From: Triticum aestivum
Taxonomy: Eukaryota; Streptophyta; Magnoliopsida; Poales; Poaceae
Assembly: GCF_018294505.1 (NCBI RefSeq)
Contig: NC_057808.1
Span: 356,488,696-356,552,695 of the forward strand
Length of the DNA stretch: 64,000 bases
Direction: 5' to 3'
Shown in pieces: positions 34,744 to 44,849 of this stretch (position 1 is its first letter; each line of letters opens with the position of its first letter). The notes below the pieces were generated by a model that had not been told where the DNA came from, did not search any database, and saw only the letters and a list, made by a program, of their open reading frames with translations. A program made the translations under genes and the position numbers.

Positions 34744-36008
34744 ATGCGGTCCGATGAGTGTTGAGGCACGTGGCGGGTATCGTTATTTTCTGACCTTCAC
34801 AGATGATTTGAGTAGATATGGGTATATCTAATTAATGAAACACATGTCTGAAATATTTGAAAAGTTCAAAGAATTTCGGAGTGAAGTGGAGAATCATCAT
34901 AACAAGAAAACAAAGTTTCTACAATCTGATCGTGGAGGTGAATATTTGCGTTGTGAGTTTGGCCGTCATTTAAAATAATATGGAATTGTTTCACAACTCA
35001 CGCCACCTGGAACACCACAACGTTGTCCGAACGTCGTAACCGTACTTTATTAGATATGGTGTGTTCTATGATGTCTCTTACCGATTTACCACTATCGTTT
35101 TGGGGTTATGCATTAGAGACATCCGCATTCACGTTAAATAGGGCACCATCTAAGTCTGTTGAGATGACACCGTATGAACTGTGGTTTGGCAAGAAACCTA
35201 AGCTGTCGTTTCTTAAAGTTTGGGGTTGCGACAATTGGGTACACCTTCTACCACAGATCTGAAGGCAAGATCTTTGTTGCTAAGAATCGATCCTTTCTAG
35301 AGAAGGAGTTTCTTTCGAAAGAAGTGAGTCAGAGGAAAGTAGAACTTGATGAGGTAGTTGTACCTTCTCTCGAATTGGAAAGTAGCACATCACAGAAAAC
35401 CGTTCCCGTGATGCCTACACCAACTAGAGAGGAAGCTAATGATAATGATCATGAAACTTCAGATTAAGTTACTACTGAACCTCGTAGGTTGACCAGAGCA
35501 CGATCCGCACGAGAGTGGTATGGTAATCCTGTCCTAGAAGTCATGTTACTAGACCAAGGCGAACCTACAAACTATGAAGAAGCTATGATGAGCACAGATT
35601 CTGACAGATGGCTTGAGGCCATGAAATCAGAGATAGGATCCATGTATGAGAAGAAAGTGTGGACTTTGGTGGACTTGCTCGATGATCGGCAAGCCATAGA
35701 GAATAAATGGATTTTCAAGAAGAAGACTGACGCTGATGGTAATGTTACTGTCTACAAAGCTCGACTTGTCACTAAAGGTTTTCGACAAGTTCAAGGGGTT
35801 GACTATGATGAGACTTTCTCACCCGTAGCGATGCGTAAGTCCGTTCGAATCATGTTAGCAATTGCCGCATTTTATGATTATGAAATCTGGCAAATGGACG
35901 TCAAAACTGCATTCCTTAATTGATTTTTGAAAGAAGAGTTGTATATGATGCAACCAGAAGGTTTTGTCGATCCTAAAGGTGCTAACAAAGTGTGCAAGCT
36001 CCAACGAT
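34744..36008 (+). pseudogene. Copia element B integrase C-part and reverse transcriptase N-part, truncated
   Basis: Continues the integrase with the catalytic Asp segments FTDDLSRYGYI and FLQSDRGGEYL, then frames 35023-35262 and 35174-35467 (WGYALETSAFTLNRAPSKSV and ELWFGKKPKLSFLKVWGC). The reverse transcriptase starts near 35560 (NYEEAMMSTDSDRWLEAMKS) and runs through KARLVTKGFRQVQGVDYDET to WQMDVKTAFLN, followed by a TGA at the normally Gly codon and about 25 more residues. It then ends abruptly at KLQRS, where CACTA begins. Several stops and frameshifts are present. The RT catalytic YVDD segment, RNase H and 3' LTR are not in the window. Confidence 0.88.
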
Positions 36009-36578
36009 CACTAATGTAGGATGGTCCAAACGCAACAGTCGAATCAGAGACCCTTCGACGAAACTGTGTGCGATGCATCAATCACAAACGATGATGTAAT
36101 AAAACCGTCAAAAAGGATGGAAAGCGCTTGCGATGGCGGCGACATCAAACACGGTTCATATTAGATTTGCGTGTGCGATGAGTGGCAAACAGTTAATCCA
36201 GAAGAACTGTTTGTGATGATGCAGAACAACAGAAACGGGCAGCCATATGAGGGTGTGTGTGATATACGGCATACAGTTCACTAGGATGAACTGTGTGTGA
36301 TTAGGCAACACAATGGAAACGGTTCAACTGAACAAGATGTGTGTGATACGCGGCAAACAGGTCCATAATCAAAAATGTGTGCGAAGACCAATAATAACAC
36401 AGACGATTGCTGCTAATAAGCCGTGTGATTTGCTCTGTCTACAGAAGAATAACATGTATATGTATATGTATATATATATAACTGAAATAAACATCCAATT
36501 ACATAAGTGACTATACAGATCATTCGCACACACCTCAATAAAAAATTGCATGCATTCTAAAGTAGGAGAAACTATCAT

Positions 36579-37322
36579 CTAGTCATCTACTTCTTGTGAC
36601 GCTCCCGCCACTGCTCTGTGGCTCGATCGCTCGTCTGGGGCAGGAAGAAGACACTTCCTCATGTCAATGATCCGCCTGTACATCTCGTAGCTTGTGTACG
36701 CGTCCTTGGCCGCGTACTTGACGTGTTGTTCATCTAGTCTCTCATGCCAGACAGTGTGCCGGGCGTTCTTGTCCTTCTTGCTCTCATCCTTCATCTTCAT
36801 GTAGTAGGGGTCGATGATGGACGAGGCGAGGTCAACCAGGGAGTTCAGTTTGTTGTTGTCGCTGCCCTAGACCTTGTAGTGGTCCTGGATGTTGACAAGA
36901 TTCGGGCATTTCAAGCCTGAAACCATGAGCGTTTTTGGATAGTTGGTGGTGTCCACCGTAGCGAAACTGTAGTCGGAGCTCTTGATAAACCTAGAGAAAC
37001 GCTCGCAAGGCCTTGTGGCCAGGTGGTAGTGGTAGATGAGGGCGTCATGTCGCACGCACAGCTGGGCGACTGCAACCTTCTGATCGTGCCCGGCACGACC
37101 GATGGTGTACTCGAGTTCGAAGCCAACCACTTGGTACTTGTCCTCGGTAAGGAACTGCTCCATAGTTTGGATGGAGCTCTCCACCGAGACCGGATCGTTC
37201 GTGTACACCACCGAGAGGGCCTTCCCCCTCACGTGGGTGTCCACTACGTGATGCGTGGTGAACTGCCCGCCGTTATCGTCGTCGGCCGCTGGGAGCGCCA
37301 TTGGAGCGACGGGGAGCGCCAT
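36579..37322 (-). pseudogene. 3'-5' exonuclease-like (WRN/DEDDy family) gene, one internal stop
   Basis: A single minus-strand frame of 247 codons from the ATG at 37322 is open except for a TAG at 36867-36869. It resembles the plant family of Werner-syndrome-like 3'-5' exonuclease proteins. The ExoI-like motif is VVGFELEYT, where the usual first Asp is Glu; the middle region contains FATVDTTNYPKTLMVSGLKC; the ExoIII-like motif YAAKDAYTSYEMY keeps the Tyr and Asp. Such proteins trim DNA or RNA 3' ends, but with the changed first acid and the nonsense codon activity is doubtful. The first ATG sits in a short direct repeat with a second ATG (ATGGCGCTCCC twice). The gene is probably a passenger of the surrounding CACTA-like element. 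Confidence 0.7.
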
Positions 37323-37752
37323 TGGAATCGCTGGATGTCCTCTCTGTATGTGTCCTCGTGGGTGTGCTTATTGTGTGGTGTGACGCGAGAGATGAAAGGT
37401 AAATGGCCACAGGAATAAATGGGGGCCGGGCAGCCTGGATTCTCGGCGCGTCCGCATGACAGTTTTTGCAGCGGGTAACTGCATCGTCGCGGCCCGTCCG
37501 ACGCAACCGCATGCAGACGAACATGCGTGATCGTGCGCCGGCCCCAAACACTGGTAGTGCGCGTGGAGGGATGAGGGCAGAGCACCCGGAGGGATGTGAG
37601 AGCAGAGCGCACGCGGTGGGACGCGAGCAGAGCATGCCGCGGCCGCCTCAACTGCAAGCAACCACACGCATAAAGCAGTTGAACACGCAGGAAATGGTCG
37701 CCTACAAGCCGGCCGACAGTTGCGTCGCTGCGTAGAGAGCAGCCGTGTGCTA

Positions 37753-37955
37753 CTACCTCCGTCTTGGTTGTCCCCTTTATATTCTGTGCCATACTTTGCC
37801 CTTAAATTTAACCAACAAAATGTTAATGAATGTTATAAAAATTATATAATTGGAAACTATGTTCAAATACGAATCCAACTATATAATCTTTGGCGACATG
37901 CATTCGTACTTTATTAGTTAAATCCTACTTATAAACCAGGACGGGGGTATAGTAG
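37753..37955. mobile_element. Stowaway-like MITE
   Basis: The left end is TA then CTACCTCCGTCTTGGTT. The right end, read inward, is CTACTATACCCCCGTCCTGG, an imperfect mirror. It is about 200 bp, A/T-rich inside and not coding. The exact right boundary is uncertain by a few bases. Confidence 0.65.
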
Positions 37956-38222
37956 GTAATTAAATCGCAAACATTTTTTTATTAACCGTATGTGTATGTG
38001 GCCTTTCGTCCTCCTCTCGCACGTCTTGTCACCCCGCTGTCGTAGACGGCTTACAGCGCAAGCTTGCGCAGCGCGCGGGGGCGTTTTTTTGCCAAACAGT
38101 GGCTCGAAGTGGCGCCAATGAATCATCGGTGAGCCCATTCCCACGCAACCTTGCAGGTTCCCGCGCAAGCTTCCTGCCCGACTCGGTGAAATCCCCCAAA
38201 ATCCCAATGCTTACCGGCCTGC

Positions 38223-38398
38223 TATATAAACCCTCACAGCCGGCGAGTCCTGCATCGCATTTTCCCCTCCCTCCCAGTAGCTTATCTCATCTGCTTTTCC
38301 CACAATCGCCAATGGCACCGCTTAGACCTCGCTTGTGCTTAAGCGAAAACCAAAATCGAAAAACATGTCCACATGCTTTGAGAGAGAGGTGTCGATAA
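38223..38398 (+). pseudogene. Promoter and first codons of an unknown gene, truncated by a retrotransposon
   Basis: TATATAAA at 38223-38230 is followed about 80 bases later by ATG at 38312 in the context CCAATGG. The frame reads MAPLRPRLCLSENQN and is cut near 38385, where gypsy element B sequence starts, ending at a stop at 38398. The layout looks like a real plus-strand start site, but I cannot identify the gene. It may be another passenger of the CACTA-like element. Confidence 0.4.
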
Positions 38399-39919
38399 AA
38401 ACAAAATACGGACATAGAAGCATCATGTTGATTATTATAACAGCAACAAATTTAAACATAAGACTTTTATCATATACTTCCTATGAATAAGTAACAGTTC
38501 ATCACACAATCGAAGTATAAAGCAAAAACTCTATTAGAAACCAAGAAACTATGTTCTCAGTCAACTTTGCAACTACAATTCATCATCTTTTCAGGAAGGG
38601 TCACATGTCGGAGCCTTTAGGAAAGTACACATACTCAACCATCATATAGTCTTCTATGATTGCTAACACTCACCTTGTACACATGATCAAAACGTTTCAA
38701 CCGGACACATAGAAAGATAGGGGCTTATAGTTTCGCCTCCCAACATACTCACCTCAAGGGTGATGTCAACAATAATAACTCATGCTATCTATATTCAACT
38801 GGACATATGTGCCTAGATCTTTCCTCACCACATGATGCTTGCCAAAAAGAGAAAAATAAAAAGGAATAGAAGGTAAACTTTGATTCTTTGCATAAAAAGT
38901 AAATACATGAAAGTAAAAGATAGGCCCTTCGCAGAGGGAAGCAGAGGTTGCCATGCACTTATTTGTTTGCATGCTCAACCCTTAGTGCAAGAGAACATCA
39001 TGTTGTATTCCCCCTTAAGATGACAACCTTTATTATGCAGTCTGTCACTTTTATTCTTTGTCATCCAAGTTCGTACAATGCTCAATTTTCTCTTACACTA
39101 AATGATCTCACATATTTAGAAGCAATTTTTATTGCCCTTTTGCACCGATGACGACTTACTTGAGGGATCTTGCTCAATCCCTAGGTAGGTATGGTGGACA
39201 CTTGAAAAAGATTTGGGTTTAAGGGTTTTTGGATGCACAAGTAGTATCTCTACTTAGTGCGGAATTTTTGGCTAGCAAAGATAGGGGGAAAGCATCACAT
39301 GTTAAAGGATCTATGACAATATGACTTCTATGTGAATATAAACAAATATAAACCATTAAGTTGTCTTCCTTGTCCAACGTCAACAATTTTGGCATATAAT
39401 ATTTTGATGAGGGCTCACAATCACAAAAGATTTCTAGGATAGTATATTTATATGTGAATCTTCTCTTCCCTTATTAATTCTTTTATGAGTTATACTTTTC
39501 CTTATGTGGTGCCATCACCTACCATAGGATTATTATATGATCTTATTGATTTATTTCTTTTCTTTTATTTATTTCCTTTCTCTTTTTATTTTCTTATTTC
39601 TTTTCTTTAATTGTAACATGAAAGTAAAGAAAGCAAAAACTCAAACTAAACTTTATTATATAGCTTGCACACGATTACAATGATAGATCACTAAGCAAAC
39701 TCTCAAATAAGAAAGGATCGAACTAACTTTATTTTATCTAAAGCAAAAGATCGAACTAAGATAAGTAAAAGCAAAAAGATAGTGGGATGATACGATACCG
39801 GCGCACCTCCCCCAAGCTTGGCGGAAGCCAAGGGGAGTGCCCATACCAGATACTCAGTTCTCCTTTGGTGGTGAAGAATATGGTGGTGGTGATGAAGAAG
39901 AGGTCTTGTCCTCGGATTT

Positions 39920-40374
39920 TCATGGCAGTGGTCCACCATCATAAGAGGAAGAGTGAGTCTCATGGGTCTTGCAACTAGCAGCCAAACTCATACCTTTAAA
40001 CCTCGCCTCATATTCAAAGACTTGGTTCTGGAGGTCATAGATCTGGCGTTGGAGGAAGTTGATTTGCTCGTTGAAGGTGAAGACAATGTTCTTCATGGGC
40101 TTGCCATCCACCTTGAGATCACAGGAGAGGTCCGTGATCATTAGGTGGTTGGCATGGAGTCCACGCTCCACCGCCCCCTTGCACCGGAAGACATCTTGCT
40201 CCACAGCTTCAAGCCTAGCTCCACGGTTCCCGTCCCCTTAGAACAGGGCACATCGCGAAGGTGAAGCACCCCCTCATGCATGTCAATCACCTGAGGGTGC
40301 TGCACCACCTCCCGCCAATATGGGTTGATGACGTTCTTGAAGAACTTGTCCTTGGAGGAGCTCGAAGCAGCCAT
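39920..40374 (-). pseudogene. Small ORF downstream of pol in element B, frameshifted
   Basis: Two overlapping frames (40374-40141 and 40204-39920) together read MAASSSSKDKFFKNVINPYW through HANHLMITDLSCDLKVDGKP to a helical segment INFLQRQIYDLQNQVFEYEA. This is the kind of post-pol ORF seen in grass Athila elements. A frameshift near 40170-40200 separates the halves. The C-terminal heptad-like helix suggests a coiled coil. Function unknown; a role in place of ORF-1 or env is only an inference from position. Confidence 0.55.
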
Positions 40375-40708
40375 GGTAGATGGGATCTGACAGAAAACAG
40401 CAAGGAAAAAGAGAACAGAGGATTTCTTCACGATACGGTGGTTAACAGGTTCAGGAAGTATTTATAGATTTTTTTATCTTGGGGGACAAGTACATGGAAG
40501 AAAAATGGAGTACGGAAGGTGTCCCAGGTGGGCACAACCCACCTGGGTGCACCAGGCCTGGTGCGCCATAGTGTCTTGTGCCCACTAGGGGACGCTTCCT
40601 GGGAGTTTCTTTATTTCCAAAATTCTAAAATATTCCAAAACTGACAAAAAATATTTTTGCGGATTTTTCGGAGTCCGTTTACTTACTCTATCATGTACCT
40701 CCTTATTT

Positions 40709-41477
40709 TCACAATTCTGGAGTGTTCCGGAAGGACTCTTTTATATGTTCTTCCGGTGTCAAAGTTTGGATAATATTACTTTCAACATTAATAGGCGTAC
40801 CTGAGATATAATGCTTTATTCGTTGCCCATTAACAACTTTCGGGTTAGTACCTTCAGAATTATTTATTTTGATAGCTCCAGATCGGTAAACCTCCTCGAT
40901 GACATATGCGCCTTCCCATTTTCAGAGGAGCTTTCCTGCAAAGAACCGGAAACAAGAGTTGTACAAAAGAACATATTTTCCGACTTTAAACTCACGCTTT
41001 TGAATTCTTTTATCATGCCATCTTTTAACTTTTTCTTTGAATAACTTTGCATTTTCATAAGCCTGGGTTCTCCATTCATCCAATGAGCTAATATCAAATA
41101 ACCTCTTTTCACCAGCAAGTTTGAAATCATAGTTGAGCTCTTTAATTGCCCAATAAGCTTTATGTTCTAACTCAAGAGGCAAATGACAAGCTTTTCCATA
41201 GACCATTTTATAAGGAGACATACCCATAGGATTTTTATATGTTGTTCTATAAGCCCAAAGTGCATCGTCTAATTTCTTAGACCAATTCTTCCTGTACCTA
41301 TTGACAGTCTTTTGCAAAATTAATTTTATTTCTCTATTGCTAAGTTCAACTTGACCACTAGACTGAGGATGATAGGGTGATGCAATTCTATGGTTAACAT
41401 CATACTTAGCAAGCATTTTACGAAAATCACCATGAATAAAGTTTGAACCACCATCAGTCATTAAATATCTAGGGACT
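40709..41477 (-). pseudogene. Element B integrase, C-terminal part
   Basis: The minus-strand frame continues the integrase after the nested element: RYLMTDGGSNFIHGDFRKML contains the second catalytic Asp, and SPYHPQSSGQVELSNREIK contains the catalytic Glu. It passes through AYRTTYKNPMGMSPYKMVYG and KVGKYVLLYNSC. A stop at 40922 is followed in another frame by VNGQRIKHYISGTPINVE and ends at 40709. At least one frameshift near 40930 breaks it. Confidence 0.88.
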
Positions 41478-42880
41478 TGATAACCCACAAGTATAGGGGA
41501 TCACAACAGTTTTCGAGGGTAGAGTATTCAACCCAAATTTATTGATTCTACACAAGGGGAGCCAAAGAATATTCTCAAGTATTAGCAGTTGAGTTGTCAA
41601 TTCAACCACACCTGGATAACTTAGTATCTGCAGCAAAGAATTTAGTAGCAAAGCAATATGGAAGTAACGGTAACGGTAGCAAAAGTAATATTTTTGGGTT
41701 TTGTAGTGATTGTAACAGTAGCAACGGAAAAGTAAATAAGCGAAGAACAATATGTGAAAAGCTCGTAGGCATTGGATCGGTGATGGAGAATTATGCCGGA
41801 TGTGGTTCATCATGTAACAGTCATAACATAGGGTGACACAGAACTAGCTCCAATTTATCAATGTAATGTAGGCATGTATTCCGAATATAGTCATATGTGC
41901 TTATGGAAAAGAACTTGCATGACATCTTTTGTCCTACCCTCCCGTGGCAACGGGATCCTAGTGGAAACTAAGGGATATTAAGGCCTCCTTTTAATAGAGT
42001 ACCGGACCAAAGCATTAACACATTGTGAATACATGAACTCCTCAAACTACGGTCATCATCGGGAGTGGTCCCGATTATTGTCACTTCGGGGTTGCCGGAT
42101 CATAACACATAGTAGGTGACTATAGACTTGCAAGATAGGATCAAGAACTCACATATATTCATGAAAACATAATAGGTTCAGATCTGAAATCATGGCACTC
42201 GGGCCCTAGTGACAAGCATTAAGCATAGCAAAGTCATAGCAACATCAATCTCAGAACATAGTGGATACTAGGGATCAAACCCTAACAAAACTAACTCGAT
42301 TACATGATAGATCTCATCCAACCGTCACCGTCCAGCAAGCCTACGATGGAATTACTCACGCACGGCGGCGAGCATCATGAAATTGGCGATGGAGGATGGT
42401 TGATGATAATGACGGCGACGAATCCCCCTCTCCGGAGCCCCGAACGGACTCCAGATCAGCCCTCCCGAGAGGTTTTAGGGCTTTGGCGGCGGCTCCGTAT
42501 CATAAAACGCGATGAATCCTTCTCTCTGATTTTTTCTCCCTGAAAGTGAATATATGGAGTTGGAGTTGAGGTCGGTGGAGCGTCAGGGGGCCCACGAGGT
42601 AGGGGCGCGCCCTAGGGGGGTAGGCGCGCCCCCGCCCTCGTGGACAGGGTGTGGGCCCCCTGACGTGGATTTTTCTTCCAATAGTTTTCTTATTTTCCAA
42701 ATAGATGTTCCGTGGAGTTTCAGGTCATTCCGAGAACTTTTGTTTCTCCACATAAATAACACCATGGAAAGTCTGTTGTAAACAGCGTCAGTCCGGGTTA
42801 GTTCCATTCAAATCATGCAAGTTAGAGTCCAAAACAAGGGCAAAAGTGTTTGGAAAAGTAGATACGACGGAGATGTATCA
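41478..42880 (-). mobile_element. 3' LTR of gypsy element A
   Basis: A 1403-bp LTR. Sense start TGATACATCTCCGTCGTATC at 42880, end at 41478 with GGGTTATCA. The minus-strand TATA-like CATATATTC is near 42547-42556. Immediately upstream of it are 14-bp perfect inverted arms, GTCAGGGGGCCCAC at 42582-42595 and its complement at 42651-42664. It closely matches 49605-51009. Confidence 0.93.
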
Positions 42881-42896
42881 ACTCCCCTAAGCTTAA
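42881..42896 (-). other. Polypurine tract of element A
   Basis: On the minus strand AAGCTTAGGGGAGT abuts the 3' LTR start. Element C has the purer form AAGCTTGGGGGAGT at the same place. Confidence 0.8.
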
Positions 42897-44849
42897 ACCT
42901 TTGCTTGTCCTCCAGCAATTCAGTTGATAAACTGAAAGTGAGAAAGAAAAACTTTTACAAACTCTGTTTGCTCTTGTTGTTGTAAATATGTAAAGCTAGC
43001 ATTCAAGATTTCAGCAAAGATTATGACTAACCACATTTGCAATAACTCTTAAGTCTCATGTTTACTCATATCAATAGCATAATCAACTAGCGAGCCATAA
43101 TAATAAATCTTGGATGACAACACTTTCTCAAAACAATCATGATATGATATAATAAGATGGTATCTCGCTAGCCCTTTCTGAGACCGCAAAACATAAATGT
43201 AGAGCACCTTTAAAGATTAAGGACTGACTAAACATTGTAATTCATGGTACAAGAGATCCAGTTATAGTCATACCCAATATAAATTAATAGTGATGGATGC
43301 AAATGACAGCTGCGCTCTCCAGCTAGTGCTTTTTAATAAGAGGGTGATGACTCAACATAAAAGTAAATAGATAGGCCCTTCGCAGAGGGAAGCAGGGATT
43401 TGTAGAGGTGCCAGAGCTCGGTTTTGAAATAGAGATAAATAATATTTTGAGCGGCATACTTTCATTGTCAACATAACAACCAAGAGATGGCGATATCTTC
43501 CATGCTACACACATTATAGGCGCTTCCCAAACAGAATGGTAAAGTTTATACTCCCCCTCCACCAACAAGCATCAATCCATGGCTTGCTCGAAACAACGAG
43601 TGTCTCCAACTAGCAACAGTCCCAGGGGGAGTTTTGTTTGCAATTAATTTGATTTAGTTTGCATAAAGCATGGGACTGGGCATCCCGGAGACCAGCCATT
43701 TTCTCGTGAATGAGGAGCGGAGTCCACTCCTCTTGAGAATAACCCGCCTAGCATGGAAGATACGGACAACCCTAGTTGATACATGAGCTATTCGAGCATT
43801 CAAAACAAAATGTTTATTTGAAGGTTTAGAGTTTGGCACATACAAATTTACTTGGAACGGCAGGTAGATACCGCATATAGGAAGGTATAGTGGACTCATA
43901 TGGAATAACTTTGGGGTTTAAGGGTTTGGATGCACAAGCAGTACTCCCGCTTAGTACAAGTGAAGGCTAGCAAAAGACTGGGAAGCGACCAACTAGAGAG
44001 CGACAACAGTCATGAACATGCATTAAAATTAATAAACATTGAGTACAAGCATGAGTAGTATATAATCCACCACGAACATAAATATCGTGAAGGCTATGTT
44101 GATTTGTTTCAACTACATGTGTGAACATGTGCCAAGTCGAGTCACTTAAATCATTCAAAGGAGGATACCACCCCACTATACCACATCACAACCATTTTAA
44201 TAGCATGTTGGCACACAAGGTAAACCATTATAACTCATAGCTAATCAAGCATGGCACGAGCAACTATGATCTCTAATTGTCATTGCAAACATGTTTATTC
44301 ATAATAGGCTGAATCAGGAACGATGAACTCATCATATTTACAAAAACAAGAGAGGTCGAGTTCATACCAGCTTTTCTCATCTCAGTCAGTCCATCATATA
44401 TCATCATAATTGCCTTTCACTTGCACGACCGAACAAAGTGAAAATAATAAGAGTGCACGTGCATTGGACTAAGCTGGAATCTGCGAGCATTTAATAAACA
44501 GGAGAAGACAAGGCAATATGGGCTCTTGGTTAAATCAACAATAATGCATATAAGAACCACTTCAACAATTTAATCATGGTCTTCTCCTATCGATCCCCAA
44601 AGAAAAGAAAAGAAATAAAAACTATTTACACAGGAAAGCTCCCAACAAGCAAAAAAGAAGAACGGGAAATCCTTTTGGGATTTTCTTTTTAATTATTACT
44701 ACTACAGCAAGAAAAGGAAAATAAACTAGCATGGATATTACAGTGAAAAAGTATGAGCACCGACATCTAGCAATGAGTGTGTGAACATGAATGTAATGTC
44801 GGTGAGAAATATGTACTCCCCAAAGCTTAGGCTTTTTGCCTAAGTTGGT
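42897..44849 (-). other. 3' noncoding region of element A
   Basis: About 2 kb without a supported gene, closely matching 57047-59067 in element C. It holds two blocks also present in the more distant element B: 43370-43395 and 43884-43976. An 81-residue frame at 43323-43568 recurs in element C, but only because the DNA is nearly identical. Confidence 0.7.

Larger units (their letters stand above)
36009..38385. mobile_element. CACTA-like transposon, right end lost
   Basis: The copia RT frame breaks at CACTAATGTAGGATGGTCC (36009). Over the next 430 bases motifs such as AACTGTGTGTGATTAGG, TGTGTGTGATACGCGGCAAA and AAACGGTTCAACTGAAC recur in both orientations, the dense subterminal repeats expected of a CACTA element. 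The interior carries an exonuclease-like pseudogene, a Stowaway insertion and a promoter-like segment. No transposase is visible. The right end is not found because gypsy element B sequence starts near 38386, so a 3-bp target duplication (GAT on the left) cannot be tested. Confidence 0.55.
38386..41477 (-). mobile_element. Gypsy element B (Athila lineage), 3' portion
   Basis: This is the downstream part of the element whose upstream part lies at 51010-55627; the two were separated by insertion of element A. It holds the integrase C-part, a small ORF and about 1.5 kb of 3' noncoding sequence. The noncoding part shares blocks with elements A and C (38919-38944 and 39187-39290). No 3' LTR is present; the sequence stops abruptly near 38386. 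Confidence 0.8.

Noticed and set aside
1..36008. Possibility that the RNase H at 3-743 is the missing end of the copia element at 25586-36008
   Set aside because: Order is wrong (it lies upstream), and the LTR after it differs clearly from the LTR at 25586.
43323..43568. 81-residue frame conserved in elements A and C (also 57474-57719)
   Set aside because: The DNA is nearly identical in both copies throughout, so an open frame is conserved passively; no domain and no excess of silent changes can be argued by eye.
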